A stretch of 64,000 nt of DNA. Origin: Micavibrio sp. UBA1850 (lineage in GTDB: Bacteria > Pseudomonadota > Alphaproteobacteria > Micavibrionales > Micavibrionaceae). Within the stretch, counting starts at the first letter, position 1. Each line of letters begins with the position of its first letter. Location of the stretch: the NCBI GenBank assembly GCA_002338525.1, contig DDIM01000006.1:52748-116747 (forward strand), in the 5' to 3' direction. A model generated the notes under the pieces. It was not told the DNA's origin. It ran no database searches and saw only the letters and a program-made list of their open reading frames with translations. Below are positions 1-8,873 of the stretch, piece by piece. The position numbers were made by a program, and so were the translations under genes.

Positions 1-434
1 ATAATAAAATCGATAAAAAGGGGCGTGTATCGTTACCTGCGCCCTTTCGTGTGCATTTGTCGCGCTCAGAAATTGTGCTTTTCCCCTCCCCCAAATTTGA
101 ATGCCTTGAAGGTGTTGATGTCTCGTTTATGGAGGAGGTAAGCGAGCGTCTTGATCAGTTTGATATGTTTTCAGAGGCGCAAGATGAAATGGCTATGGCG
201 GTTTTTGGCGAGGCGGTATCTGTAAGTTTGGATGAAAATGGGCGTTTTGTGATGCCGACAAGCTTGGCACCGCATGCGGGGCTATCTGATCATGCTGTGT
301 TTGTGGGCTTGGGGAAAAAATTCCAAATATGGAATGCGGATGCATTGTCTAAGCGTAAATCTGCTGCGCGCCAATCAGTCTCGGAGAAGGGGTTGACTAT
401 TCCATCTCAGAAAACAGGAGGTGCGCATGAGTGA
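1..434 (+). CDS. mraZ: Transcriptional regulator MraZ (5' partial)
   Basis: MraZ is a SpoVT-AbrB-fold DNA-binding protein that usually heads the dcw cluster and represses it. The reading frame is open from base 3, giving NKIDKKGRVSLPAPFR, the usual first AbrB half, so the true start lies a few codons before the window. A GTG at 51 is in frame but would remove this conserved part. The second half has the matching ENGRFVMPTSL motif at about 228-262, as expected of the duplicated fold. It overlaps rsmH by 8 bases, which fits translational coupling. The final ~20 residues are Ser/Lys rich and probably disordered. Confidence 0.93.
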   Translation, partial: NKIDKKGRVSLPAPFRVHLSRSEIVLFPSPKFECLEGVDVSFMEEVSERLDQFDMFSEAQDEMAMAVFGEAVSVSLDENGRFVMPTSLAPHAGLSDHAVFVGLGKKFQIWNADALSKRKSAARQSVSEKGLTIPSQKTGGAHE

Positions 435-1371
435 TGCGCCACACATTCCCGTAATGTTGGAAGAAGTCTGCGAGCATATGAGTTTGCGTGATGGAGGTGT
501 TTACGTTGATGGCACCTTTGGCGCGGGAGGGTACACGCGGGCAATGCTTGATCGTGCTGATTGTCGAGTCATTGCGTTTGATCGCGACGAAACGGCCATT
601 GAGGCTGCGCAAGATTGGGTTGGAGAATACGGCGATCGCTTAACGCTTGTGCATGGTGCTTTTGGTGATATTGCAGATCATCTCGCTCAAATCGGCGTTG
701 CTCATGTCGATGGTGTGGTTATTGATATCGGTGTATCATCGATGCAAATTGATCAGGCTGATCGCGGATTTTCATTTCGTTTTGATGGGCCGCTTGATAT
801 GCGGATGGATACCTCAACAGGTGAGACAGCAGCCGAGCTCATTAATTCCCGTAAAGAAGAAAATATTGCCAATATCATTTATCAGTATGGCGAGGAACGT
901 TTGTCACGTCGTATTGCCAAGGCGATCATTAACAAGCGTCCAATTCATACAACTTCTGAGCTGGCTGATTTGGTTCGCTCTTGTGTGCCGCGTTCTAAAA
1001 AGGATGGGATTGACCCTGCAACGCGCACATTCCAAGCGTTAAGAATTGCTGTCAATGATGAGTTGGGCGAGCTTGAGCGTCTTTTAAAGGCGACGCCTGA
1101 TTTGCTGGCAGATGGGGGTGCGTTGGTAGTTGTGTCTTTCCATTCGTTAGAGGACAAAATTGTTAAAAACTTTATGCGTGGAAAAGTAAAGTCTGTTTCT
1201 AGACATGAACCCATCATGCCGCATAATGAAAGAAGCGATAACGCTCCCCCCTTATCAATAGTTTCGAGAAAAGCTATTTTGCCAACAGAAGAAGAAAAAA
1301 AGATTAACCCGCGTGCGCGGTCTGCACGCCTTCGCGCTGCCGTCAAATTGATGTCTGAGGGTGATGATTAA
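427..1371 (+). CDS. rsmH: 16S rRNA (cytosine(1402)-N(4))-methyltransferase RsmH
   Basis: RsmH (MraW) methylates N4 of C1402 in the 16S rRNA decoding site using S-adenosylmethionine. The N-terminus HIPVMLEEV and the SAM-binding stretch DGTFGAGGYTRAML (about residues 27-40) are diagnostic, as are GVVIDIGVSSMQID, NDELGELE and VVSFHSLEDKIVKNF further on. At 314 residues it has the normal length. A GTG at 421 is in frame, but the ATG at 427 is preferred because an AGGAGG lies about six bases before it. Its end overlaps ftsL by up to 11 bases. The order mraZ-rsmH-ftsL is standard. Confidence 0.97.
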   Translation: MSDAPHIPVMLEEVCEHMSLRDGGVYVDGTFGAGGYTRAMLDRADCRVIAFDRDETAIEAAQDWVGEYGDRLTLVHGAFGDIADHLAQIGVAHVDGVVIDIGVSSMQIDQADRGFSFRFDGPLDMRMDTSTGETAAELINSRKEENIANIIYQYGEERLSRRIAKAIINKRPIHTTSELADLVRSCVPRSKKDGIDPATRTFQALRIAVNDELGELERLLKATPDLLADGGALVVVSFHSLEDKIVKNFMRGKVKSVSRHEPIMPHNERSDNAPPLSIVSRKAILPTEEEKKINPRARSARLRAAVKLMSEGDD

Positions 1372-1885
1372 TATGAATACGAATAAAATCGTTTTTAGCT
1401 TAATTATTATATCTGCTCTTGTTATGGGCGGTCTTCTTTTTATCGTGTCAGAAAAGTCACGCGCCATTGAGTCTGATATCAGAACTGTTGATAATTATGT
1501 GGATAACGAGCGTGAGGCGCTGCGCGTTTTAAATGCTGAGTGGCACTATCTTAATCGTCCAGATCGCTTAGAAAAGGTTCTTGTGGATCGTCAGAACGGG
1601 TTTCGTGCAGCAAAAGTACAGCGCATTGAAAAGCCAAGCGTTGCAGCAGAGGCTATACGTCTGCGTCAAGAAATGCAGGCATTGCCACGTCCGTCTCTTA
1701 AGCCTGTCTATGTTAATAAGTTTTCTAATCCGGTCTCTGCGCAGGGCACGCCAAGCGTGGAAAGCACAAAAAAGTTTCCAAATCAGGCGTTGAAGGCAAG
1801 TGTTTTGAAGAAAAAAGCACAAGATGCCAAGACGCAAAACTTCCAAAGTCTACTTGATGGGTTGGAGGCGCGCGATGGTCAGTAG
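1361..1885 (+). CDS. ftsL: Cell division protein FtsL
   Basis: FtsL is a bitopic inner-membrane protein that joins FtsB and FtsQ in the divisome and helps activate FtsWI. One membrane segment lies near residues 9-28, followed by a helical stretch and the alphaproteobacterial signature LNAEWHYLNRPDRLEKV. At up to 174 residues it is longer than most FtsL; the extra part is a Pro/Ser/Lys-rich tail of about 70 residues that looks disordered. Possible starts are ATG at 1361, 1364 and 1373. The first gives an 11-base overlap with rsmH, the same overlap seen at other junctions here. Identity rests on the signature and on its place between rsmH and ftsI. Confidence 0.9.
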   Translation: MMINMNTNKIVFSLIIISALVMGGLLFIVSEKSRAIESDIRTVDNYVDNEREALRVLNAEWHYLNRPDRLEKVLVDRQNGFRAAKVQRIEKPSVAAEAIRLRQEMQALPRPSLKPVYVNKFSNPVSAQGTPSVESTKKFPNQALKASVLKKKAQDAKTQNFQSLLDGLEARDGQ

Positions 1886-3632
1886 GAGTGCGTTTAACCG
1901 GTTATCGGTCACAATCAAAGGCGGGCAAGGTGGCGCGTTAGAGGTTGCATGGTCTCGCGTTAATGTTATTCGTGTGGCGTTCCTCGTTTTATATTGCGTT
2001 GTAGGGCTTCGTTTATTTGATTTAATGGTTTTGCAAGAGTTCAAGATTGGTGAAAATCCGTTTTCACATACTCCGGCACCTGAGCTTTCGCATGCGGAAG
2101 ATAAAATTGAGGTGCGTCGTGCCGACATTGTTGACAGAAATGGGGTCTTGCTGGCGACCTCTTTGAAAACCGCTTCTTTGTATGCTGACCCAAAACATAT
2201 TATGAGCCCGGAGATTGCGGCCAAGGCGTTGGTCGAGATATTTCCCGATTTGACTTATGGCACAACATTGAAGAAATTGCGACGGTCTGGACGTTTTGTT
2301 TGGATAAAGCGTGGAATTGTCCCTGAAGACCAAATGAAGGTTATGAAAATTGGTGAGCCGGGCTTTGGTTTTCGTGATGAATATAAGCGCTTTTACCCCC
2401 AAGGGAGCATGGCCGCCCATCTTGTCGGTTATGGCAACACAGATGGTACTGGTTTGATGGGCATTGAACGTGCGCTGCAAGGCACACTGGTTGCGCATGA
2501 TGAGGATCATAATGTTGTTAAAACCACGCTGGATGTGCGCTTTCAACATGCGCTTCGATCTGAAATAATGTTGGCCAAAGACAAGTTCGAGGCGCGCGGT
2601 GCGTCAGGCATTATTATGAATGCAAAAAGCGGCGATGTGCTTGCGATGGTCTCGCTTCCTGATTTTGACCCGCACGCCCCCATGGCGGCACCAAAAAAGA
2701 CGCAATTCAACAGCGCAACTCTTGGTGTATATGAGTTAGGGTCTGTGTTTAAGATTTTTTCAACGGCGGCACTGCTTGAAAGCAACAAGGATGCGCTAAG
2801 CATGACATTTGATGCGCGTGAACCATTAAAGCGTTACGGGCATACAATTAACGATTTTCACGCTGAAAAGCGCATTATGAGTGTGCCAGAAGTCTTTATG
2901 GTATCCTCCAACATCGGAACGGCGCTGATGGGCGAGATGGTTGGCACAGAGGCTATGAAGGCGTTTTATAAAAAGCTAGGTCTGATGGATAAACCAGATG
3001 TTGTTTTTTCAGAAGTTGGCTCGCCGTTATATCCGCGTCCTTGGCGTGAAATCAATACATTGACGGCCTCATATGGCCACGGAATTGCGGTAAGCCCTCT
3101 ACAATTGGCAACAGCTGTATCTATGATTGTAAATGGAGGATATAAGATCACGCCTCGCTTTGTGTTACCCGATACCCCATCACAGGGGGGCGGTGCGGAT
3201 GATGACGCCTCGTCTCATATTCAAACAAGAATTGTGTCTGAGGACACATCAAAAATCATGCGGTCTTTAATGCGTTTGGTTGTAACAGATGGGACAGCAA
3301 GTAAAGCCGCCGTTGAAGGGTTTGATGTTGGTGGCAAAACGGGAACGGCTGAAAAACCGGGTAAAAAAGGCTATGATCGAAAGCGTTTATTATCTTCTTT
3401 TGTCGGTGCGTTCCCAATTGATGATCCAGAATATGTTGTGTTTGTGGCTCTTGATGAACCAAAAGGGCTCAAGGAAACATATGGATATGCCACAGCAGGG
3501 TGGACGGCCGCTCCTGTGTTTTCAAATGTTATAAAACGCATGGTTTCAATAGAGGCTAAAAGCACTGGATTTGCTGACATTAAAAAACAAATACAGCCTG
3601 TGTCGAATGCATCATATAAGGGGGGTAATTGA
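1875..3632 (+). CDS. ftsI: Peptidoglycan D,D-transpeptidase FtsI (PBP3)
   Basis: FtsI is the septal transpeptidase that cross-links peptidoglycan with FtsW. It shows a short N-terminal membrane anchor (VAFLVLYCVVGLRLFDLMVL), a PBP dimerisation domain starting at RRADIVDRNGVLLA, and the three penicillin-binding motifs in order: SVFK with the acylated Ser at about residue 290, SSN within VSSNIGT, and KTGTAEK. Length is 585 residues. The open frame extends to 1824, but the ATG at 1875 has GGAGG seven bases upstream and gives an 11-base overlap with ftsL. Its TGA overlaps the murE ATG by one base. Confidence 0.96.
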   Translation: MVSRSAFNRLSVTIKGGQGGALEVAWSRVNVIRVAFLVLYCVVGLRLFDLMVLQEFKIGENPFSHTPAPELSHAEDKIEVRRADIVDRNGVLLATSLKTASLYADPKHIMSPEIAAKALVEIFPDLTYGTTLKKLRRSGRFVWIKRGIVPEDQMKVMKIGEPGFGFRDEYKRFYPQGSMAAHLVGYGNTDGTGLMGIERALQGTLVAHDEDHNVVKTTLDVRFQHALRSEIMLAKDKFEARGASGIIMNAKSGDVLAMVSLPDFDPHAPMAAPKKTQFNSATLGVYELGSVFKIFSTAALLESNKDALSMTFDAREPLKRYGHTINDFHAEKRIMSVPEVFMVSSNIGTALMGEMVGTEAMKAFYKKLGLMDKPDVVFSEVGSPLYPRPWREINTLTASYGHGIAVSPLQLATAVSMIVNGGYKITPRFVLPDTPSQGGGADDDASSHIQTRIVSEDTSKIMRSLMRLVVTDGTASKAAVEGFDVGGKTGTAEKPGKKGYDRKRLLSSFVGAFPIDDPEYVVFVALDEPKGLKETYGYATAGWTAAPVFSNVIKRMVSIEAKSTGFADIKKQIQPVSNASYKGGN

Positions 3633-5143
3633 TGAAGTTATCAGACCTTTTCCCAGATCATGATGTGCCCAGCTGCGCTATAAATGGTGCCAGTATGAAT
3701 AGTCGTGAAATCACGAACGGATCATTGTTTTTTGCAGTCCCCGGCCATACACAAGATGGAACAAAATTTATTCCCGACGCGATTGAACGAGGCGCGGTGG
3801 CCATCGTCGCAAACAAAAACAAACGTGATGATGTGCTTAAGATTATGGCAGATATCCCTGCTAACTGCCCCGTTGTCTATGTTGAGGATACGCGGGCCGC
3901 ATTAGCATCAGTCGCAGCAAGGCTCTACCCTTGCCAGCCTCAAAATATCGCAGCCGTCACGGGCACAAGCGGAAAAAGCTCAACCGTTTGGTTTGTGCGA
4001 CAAATTTTGGAAAGCCTCGGCGAGAAAGCGGCAAGTTTGGGCACGATTGGGCTTCATGCGGGTGATGTGTTTGAAAAAAGTGCGCTGACCACAGCAGACC
4101 CTATAACACTTCACAAAACGTTAGAAACGCTTGCAAAAAAGAATATTAATTATGTTGCAATGGAAGCCTCCAGCATTGGCATCGAACAGATGCGTATGGA
4201 CGGTGTGTGCTTAAAAGTGGCTGCTTTTACTAACCTATCACACGAACATCTGGACTACCACGCGACGATGGACGACTATTTTAAGGCAAAGCAGGATTTG
4301 TTTACTCGTTGCCTTAAATCTCAAGGTTTTGCTGTGCTCAATACTGATATTTCTGAGTATAAACGCTTACATGATGTGTGCACGCATCATGGGCACACCA
4401 TCGTGCCATATGGCACGCATGCAGAAGGGAAGCATGCGATTAGGCTTGTAAACCGAAGTGTCACGCCAAGAGGGCAAAATCTTGTCGTGTCGCTAAACGG
4501 CCAAATGCTTGAATGTCACTTACCCCTCATCGGTACGTTTCAGGCTCAAAACGTGCTATGTGCATTGGCTATGGTCTATAGCCTTTGCGACTTAGGCGAT
4601 AATAAAACGTTAGATATTAAAGCGCTTGAACATGCGCTATCGACCCTGCGTACGGTGCCGGGTCGACTTGAAAGAATTGACGGGCATCCTGAAGAGGCCT
4701 CTGTTTATGTGGATTACGCACATAAGCCGGGCGCGTTGAAGGCTGTTCTCGATGCTGTTCGCCCTCACACAAAAGGCAAGCTCTGGGTTGTCTTTGGCTG
4801 TGGCGGCGATAGAGATCGTGCAAAACGCCAACAAATGGCGCACATTGCCTACGATCTTGCGGACGAAATTGTCATCACTGATGACAATCCTCGCTCCGAA
4901 ACCCCTGCTGATATTCGCGCCGAGATTACGGCAGGGGTTCCCTCCTTTAAAAATATCGGCGATCGTCGCAAGGCTATAGACTTTACGATGAAATCTCTCC
5001 AATTGGGTGACTCTCTCATCATTGCCGGCAAAGGCCATGAATCCGGGCAGACAATTCACACCCAAACCCTCCCCTTCGATGATCGTGATGAAGCACGAAA
5101 ATCAATCAAAACACTTATCTCTGACGACGAGGACAAAAAATGA
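3632..5143 (+). CDS. murE: UDP-MurNAc-L-Ala-D-Glu:meso-diaminopimelate ligase MurE
   Basis: MurE adds the third stem-peptide residue to UDP-MurNAc-dipeptide in the cytoplasm, using ATP. The Mur-ligase P-loop reads AVTGTSGKSST, followed by TTADP, EASSIG and the central motif NLSHEHLDYH. The substrate loop reads DDNPRSE; the DNPR motif is the known marker for meso-diaminopimelate rather than lysine. Length is 503 residues. The ATG at 3632 overlaps the ftsI stop as TGATG and follows a purine-rich AAGGGGGG. The last four bases overlap murF as ATGA. Both contacts point to a tightly coupled operon. Confidence 0.96.
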   Translation: MKLSDLFPDHDVPSCAINGASMNSREITNGSLFFAVPGHTQDGTKFIPDAIERGAVAIVANKNKRDDVLKIMADIPANCPVVYVEDTRAALASVAARLYPCQPQNIAAVTGTSGKSSTVWFVRQILESLGEKAASLGTIGLHAGDVFEKSALTTADPITLHKTLETLAKKNINYVAMEASSIGIEQMRMDGVCLKVAAFTNLSHEHLDYHATMDDYFKAKQDLFTRCLKSQGFAVLNTDISEYKRLHDVCTHHGHTIVPYGTHAEGKHAIRLVNRSVTPRGQNLVVSLNGQMLECHLPLIGTFQAQNVLCALAMVYSLCDLGDNKTLDIKALEHALSTLRTVPGRLERIDGHPEEASVYVDYAHKPGALKAVLDAVRPHTKGKLWVVFGCGGDRDRAKRQQMAHIAYDLADEIVITDDNPRSETPADIRAEITAGVPSFKNIGDRRKAIDFTMKSLQLGDSLIIAGKGHESGQTIHTQTLPFDDRDEARKSIKTLISDDEDKK

Positions 5144-6612
5144 CACAAAAGCAACACGCATCATCGGATGTGATTTGGACAGCAAGCGATGCCGCAAATA
5201 TTACAAGCGGTAAATTGATTGGTGATTCAGCCGCGACACAATGGAGCGCAACAGGAATTGCGATCGATAGTCGTGAGGTCGTGGCAGGAGATATCTTCTT
5301 TGCATTGCAAACAGGGGCCACTGATGGTCATGACTATGTCGCGGATGCGTTTAAAAACGGCGCGGTATGTGCTGTTGTAAGCAAGCATAATGATGAGATC
5401 GGTTCACATGGTTCTATTTTGTTGGTGGATGACACGCTTCGTGCGCTTCAGGATTTGGGCCAAGGTGCGCGCTATAGATGCGCCGCTAAAGTCATTGGTG
5501 TGACGGGCAGTGTCGGTAAAACAGGCACAAAAGAGCTTTTGGCAGCGGGTTTAGGTGTTCAGGGACAAACACACGCAGCTATTCGAAGCTTTAATAATTA
5601 TATCGGTGTGCCTTTGACATTGGCTTCAATGCATGCAGGAACAGATTATGGCGTATTTGAAATAGGTATGAACCACGCAGGCGAAATTACGCCTCTTGCA
5701 AAACAGGTCAAACCAGACATTGCCATTATCACAACGGTAGCCCCTGTTCATTCCGAGCATTTTGAAGACGGCGTAACAGGTATTGCCAAGGCAAAGTCTG
5801 AAATATTTAGCGGCATGAACCAAGGGGGGCATGCGGTTGTAAATGCTGATATCGATACATTTGCTATTGTAAAGGCGCAAGCCCAGCTTGATGGCGTTTC
5901 ATTGATAACTTTCGGTCGTGCAGATAACGCAGATTCTCGTCTCATTGATTGCCTTATTGCGGCCAACGGATCGCGTGTGCGCGCAAATATTTTAGGCGAA
6001 GAAATCACATATAGCCTACAATGGAGCGGCGAGCACATCGCGATGAACTCGATTGCGGTTCTAACGGCCATTAAACTTGCCGGTGCAGATATTCATAAAG
6101 CGGCCAAAGCTTTGGGTCAGTTGCAACCCCCAGAGGGGCGCGGGCATCGCGAAGAAATCGATAGTGGTGAGAAAGACAATCCCATTACATTAATTGATGA
6201 AAGCTATAACGCATCACCAACGTCTATGAAGGCGGCCTTTAAAGTGCTAGCCTTGGTTGATCCGGGTCGTGGCGGACGCCGCATTGCGGTGCTTGGCGAC
6301 ATGTTGGAGTTGGGTAAAGATTCTGCAAAAAAACATGCGGATCTGGCGCTACCGTTGAGAGCCAATGATATTGACTTGGTTTACACATGCGGCTCATTAA
6401 TGAAAAACCTTCACGAAAATCTGCCCAATGATAATAGAGGCGCGCATTGTGACACCAGTGACGAATTGTCTGAAATTGTGACAGATGTACTTGTCCCCGG
6501 CGATGTTGTCATGGTAAAGGGATCATTGGGCAGCAAAATGAAAGTTGTTGTCGAAGCAATGCGTGCATTGCCTAAGAAGAAACAAGCCAAGAAAGAAAAG
6601 CATGTTATATAA
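5140..6612 (+). CDS. murF: UDP-MurNAc-tripeptide:D-Ala-D-Ala ligase MurF
   Basis: MurF joins D-Ala-D-Ala to the UDP-MurNAc-tripeptide, the last cytoplasmic stem-peptide step. Visible are the N-terminal substrate domain with IAIDSREVVAGDIFFAL, the P-loop VTGSVGKTGTKE, EIGMNHAGEI, VAPVHSEHFED, and the C-terminal IDESYNASPTSMKAAF and LGDMLELG motifs typical of MurF. Length is 490 residues, slightly long because of a Lys-rich C-terminus (KKKQAKKEKHVI). It starts inside the murE stop and its end overlaps mraY by 11 bases. Confidence 0.96.
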   Translation: MTQKQHASSDVIWTASDAANITSGKLIGDSAATQWSATGIAIDSREVVAGDIFFALQTGATDGHDYVADAFKNGAVCAVVSKHNDEIGSHGSILLVDDTLRALQDLGQGARYRCAAKVIGVTGSVGKTGTKELLAAGLGVQGQTHAAIRSFNNYIGVPLTLASMHAGTDYGVFEIGMNHAGEITPLAKQVKPDIAIITTVAPVHSEHFEDGVTGIAKAKSEIFSGMNQGGHAVVNADIDTFAIVKAQAQLDGVSLITFGRADNADSRLIDCLIAANGSRVRANILGEEITYSLQWSGEHIAMNSIAVLTAIKLAGADIHKAAKALGQLQPPEGRGHREEIDSGEKDNPITLIDESYNASPTSMKAAFKVLALVDPGRGGRRIAVLGDMLELGKDSAKKHADLALPLRANDIDLVYTCGSLMKNLHENLPNDNRGAHCDTSDELSEIVTDVLVPGDVVMVKGSLGSKMKVVVEAMRALPKKKQAKKEKHVI

Positions 6613-7687
6613 CCTCCTTGTTCCGTTATCGGATGAATATCAAATATTCAACCTGTTTCGTTATTTAACGTTCAGAACAGGGGGCGGCATTATGACCGCG
6701 CTTGTTTTATCTTTCATTATAGGCCCTAAAATTATTCGGTGGCTAAAATCAAAACAAAAAGAAGGCCAGCCCATTCGCCAAAGCGGACCTGAAACGCATT
6801 TCAAAAAAGCCGGTACACCGACAATGGGCGGGCTGATGATTTTAATATCGGTCACTGTGTCGACGTTGTTATGGGCTGATTTATCTAATCAGTTCGTATG
6901 GTATGCTCTTGCTGTGATGGTTGGTTTTGGTCTCGTGGGCTTTGCTGATGATTATGCCAAGCTAACTAAAAAGTCATCTGACGGCGTGAGCGCGCGGACA
7001 CGATTGATTGTTCAAATCCTGATCGTAGCAGGGGTGACGATAGGCATTAATCAGGTTTTGCCAGCAGATATCAATACACATGTGGCCATTCCATTTTTTA
7101 AGGATCTCTACATTAATTTGGGGTGGGGCTTTGGGCTTTGGGCGCTGCTTGTTGTGATTGGGTCAGCCAATGCGGTTAATCTGACAGATGGGCTTGATGG
7201 TTTGGCTATTGTTCCTATCGCGATTGCATGCGCTAGTTTTGGTGTTATTACATACTTAGTCGGAAATGCTGTATTTTCTGATTATTTACAGATTTCATAT
7301 GTTGAGGGCACGGGTGAGCTTTCCGTTATATGTGGTGCCGTGGTGGGCGCAGCTCTAGGGTTTTTATGGTACAACGCGCCCCCTGCACAAGTGTTTATGG
7401 GGGACACAGGATCGCTTGCAATGGGCGGACTTTTAGGAACGATTGCCCTTATTACCAAGCATGAACTTGTTTTGGCAATTATTGGAGGTTTGTTTGTCCT
7501 TGAAGCCCTTTCTGTTATCATTCAGGTGGCCTCGTTTAAATTAACGGGCAAGCGCGTGTTTCGAATGGCGCCCATTCATCACCATTTTGAAAAAAAGGGC
7601 TGGTCAGAGCCTACCGTCGTCATACGTTTTTGGATCATTGCGTGCGTGCTTGCATTAATTGGTCTTGCCACATTGAAATTAAGATAA
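6602..7687 (+). CDS. mraY: Phospho-N-acetylmuramoyl-pentapeptide-transferase MraY
   Basis: MraY transfers phospho-MurNAc-pentapeptide to undecaprenyl phosphate, making lipid I in the inner membrane. About ten membrane segments are visible, with the family motifs GTPTMGG, FADDYAKL (catalytic Asp pair), NLTDGLDGLA, FMGDTGSLAMGG and the histidine cluster MAPIHHHFEKKGW. Length is 361 residues. The open frame begins upstream inside murF, but the ATG at 6602 gives the usual MraY N-terminus and an 11-base overlap with murF. The next gene is ftsW rather than murD. Confidence 0.96.
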   Translation: MLYNLLVPLSDEYQIFNLFRYLTFRTGGGIMTALVLSFIIGPKIIRWLKSKQKEGQPIRQSGPETHFKKAGTPTMGGLMILISVTVSTLLWADLSNQFVWYALAVMVGFGLVGFADDYAKLTKKSSDGVSARTRLIVQILIVAGVTIGINQVLPADINTHVAIPFFKDLYINLGWGFGLWALLVVIGSANAVNLTDGLDGLAIVPIAIACASFGVITYLVGNAVFSDYLQISYVEGTGELSVICGAVVGAALGFLWYNAPPAQVFMGDTGSLAMGGLLGTIALITKHELVLAIIGGLFVLEALSVIIQVASFKLTGKRVFRMAPIHHHFEKKGWSEPTVVIRFWIIACVLALIGLATLKLR

Positions 7688-7705
7688 GGGCATTTGATAC
7701 CCCCA

Positions 7706-8845
7706 ATGAAGTTATTTGACCGATCAAGCAAGAACGTTGTTGCATCATGGTTTTGGACCGTTGATCGCACAATGTTGCTTTTGATCGCGGCCCTCATTGG
7801 GTATGGCATTGTATTGGTTGCCGCCGCAAGCCCAGCCGTTGCGTCTCGCATTGGTTTGTCAGAACAGCATTTCTTTTTAAAACATATTATCTTCTTAATC
7901 TTGTCTGTTTCGGGAATGATTTTTATCTCGTTCTTGTCACCTCGTGGGCTTTGGCGTGTTGCAATTCTTGTCATGGGTGCGGGCCTTGTTGCCATGATCC
8001 TTATACCGTTCATTGGTATGGAGATCAAAGGGGCGCAGCGTTGGATACATTTACCATTTATTTCGCTGCAACCCAGTGAATTGGTCAAACCGGCGCTTGC
8101 TATTATTGCGGCGCGTTTGATGGCTATGCAAAAGGAAAAAGAGGGGTTCCCCGGTGAAATATATGCCGCACTTCTTTATGCCTTTATTGTTATGTTGCTT
8201 ATGGCGCAGCCTGATTTTGGAATGACATTTGTTGTCACCTGTATTGTGATGTCACAGATTTTCATGGCAGGTTTCCGTTTTAAATATCTCATTTACGTGG
8301 CCGTTGGAGGGGTTGTTGCATTGGTCTTGGTCTATAGCAGTTTTGATCACGTTCAAAGCCGCGTTGACCGTTTCTTTGACCCCGCAAGCGGAAACACTTA
8401 CCAAGTTGACAAATCCCTAGAATCATTCCGTCATGGAGGTGTGTTGGGAACGGGCCCTGGCCAAGGTACCGTTAAATTGAACCTGCCGGATGCGCATGCT
8501 GATTTTATCTTTGCTGTGTCTGGTGAAGAATTGGGGCTGGTATTTACGCTTCCTCTTGTTGGATTATACTTGTTTTTATTGCTTCATGGTTTTCGGAAAA
8601 TGGAAGAATCGGAAGATTTATTTGCGATTTTGGCGGTAGGCGGCTTGCTAACTATGGTCGGCGTACAGGCCTTTATCCACATGGGCTCTGCGCTGCACAT
8701 CTTGCCAGCCAAGGGTATGACTCTCCCCTTTATTAGCTACGGGGGGACATCGCTTTTATCTGTTGGATTTGCAATGGGGGCTGTGTTATCTCTTACAAGA
8801 CATAAAACACGCACAGGTATCGTAAGCAAACGTGCCTCTCGCTAA
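7706..8845 (+). CDS. ftsW: Septal peptidoglycan glycosyltransferase FtsW
   Basis: FtsW is the SEDS-family polymerase that builds septal glycan from lipid II with FtsI. Ten membrane segments are visible. Diagnostic stretches are KGAQRWIHLPFISLQPSEL, QPDFGMTFV, the extracytoplasmic loop around QVDKSLESFRHGG, HADFIFAVSGEELG, and the C-terminal GMTLPFISYGGTSLL. Length is about 379 residues. Start choice is open: a TTG at 7694 lies 3 bases after AAGGG and the ATG at 7706 lies 15 bases after it. It begins within 20 bases of the mraY stop, the place where murD normally lies. Confidence 0.95.
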   Translation: MKLFDRSSKNVVASWFWTVDRTMLLLIAALIGYGIVLVAAASPAVASRIGLSEQHFFLKHIIFLILSVSGMIFISFLSPRGLWRVAILVMGAGLVAMILIPFIGMEIKGAQRWIHLPFISLQPSELVKPALAIIAARLMAMQKEKEGFPGEIYAALLYAFIVMLLMAQPDFGMTFVVTCIVMSQIFMAGFRFKYLIYVAVGGVVALVLVYSSFDHVQSRVDRFFDPASGNTYQVDKSLESFRHGGVLGTGPGQGTVKLNLPDAHADFIFAVSGEELGLVFTLPLVGLYLFLLLHGFRKMEESEDLFAILAVGGLLTMVGVQAFIHMGSALHILPAKGMTLPFISYGGTSLLSVGFAMGAVLSLTRHKTRTGIVSKRASR

Positions 8846-8873
8846 TGTTATGAATTAAACAGGCGCTGATGAA

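Noticed and set aside
945..1346. A 133-codon open frame on the - strand inside rsmH, and similar long opposite-strand frames in ftsZ (16110-17063), recA and sigma genes.
   Set aside because: They mirror the codon pattern of strongly supported genes on the other strand, have no ribosome binding sites and resemble no known protein.
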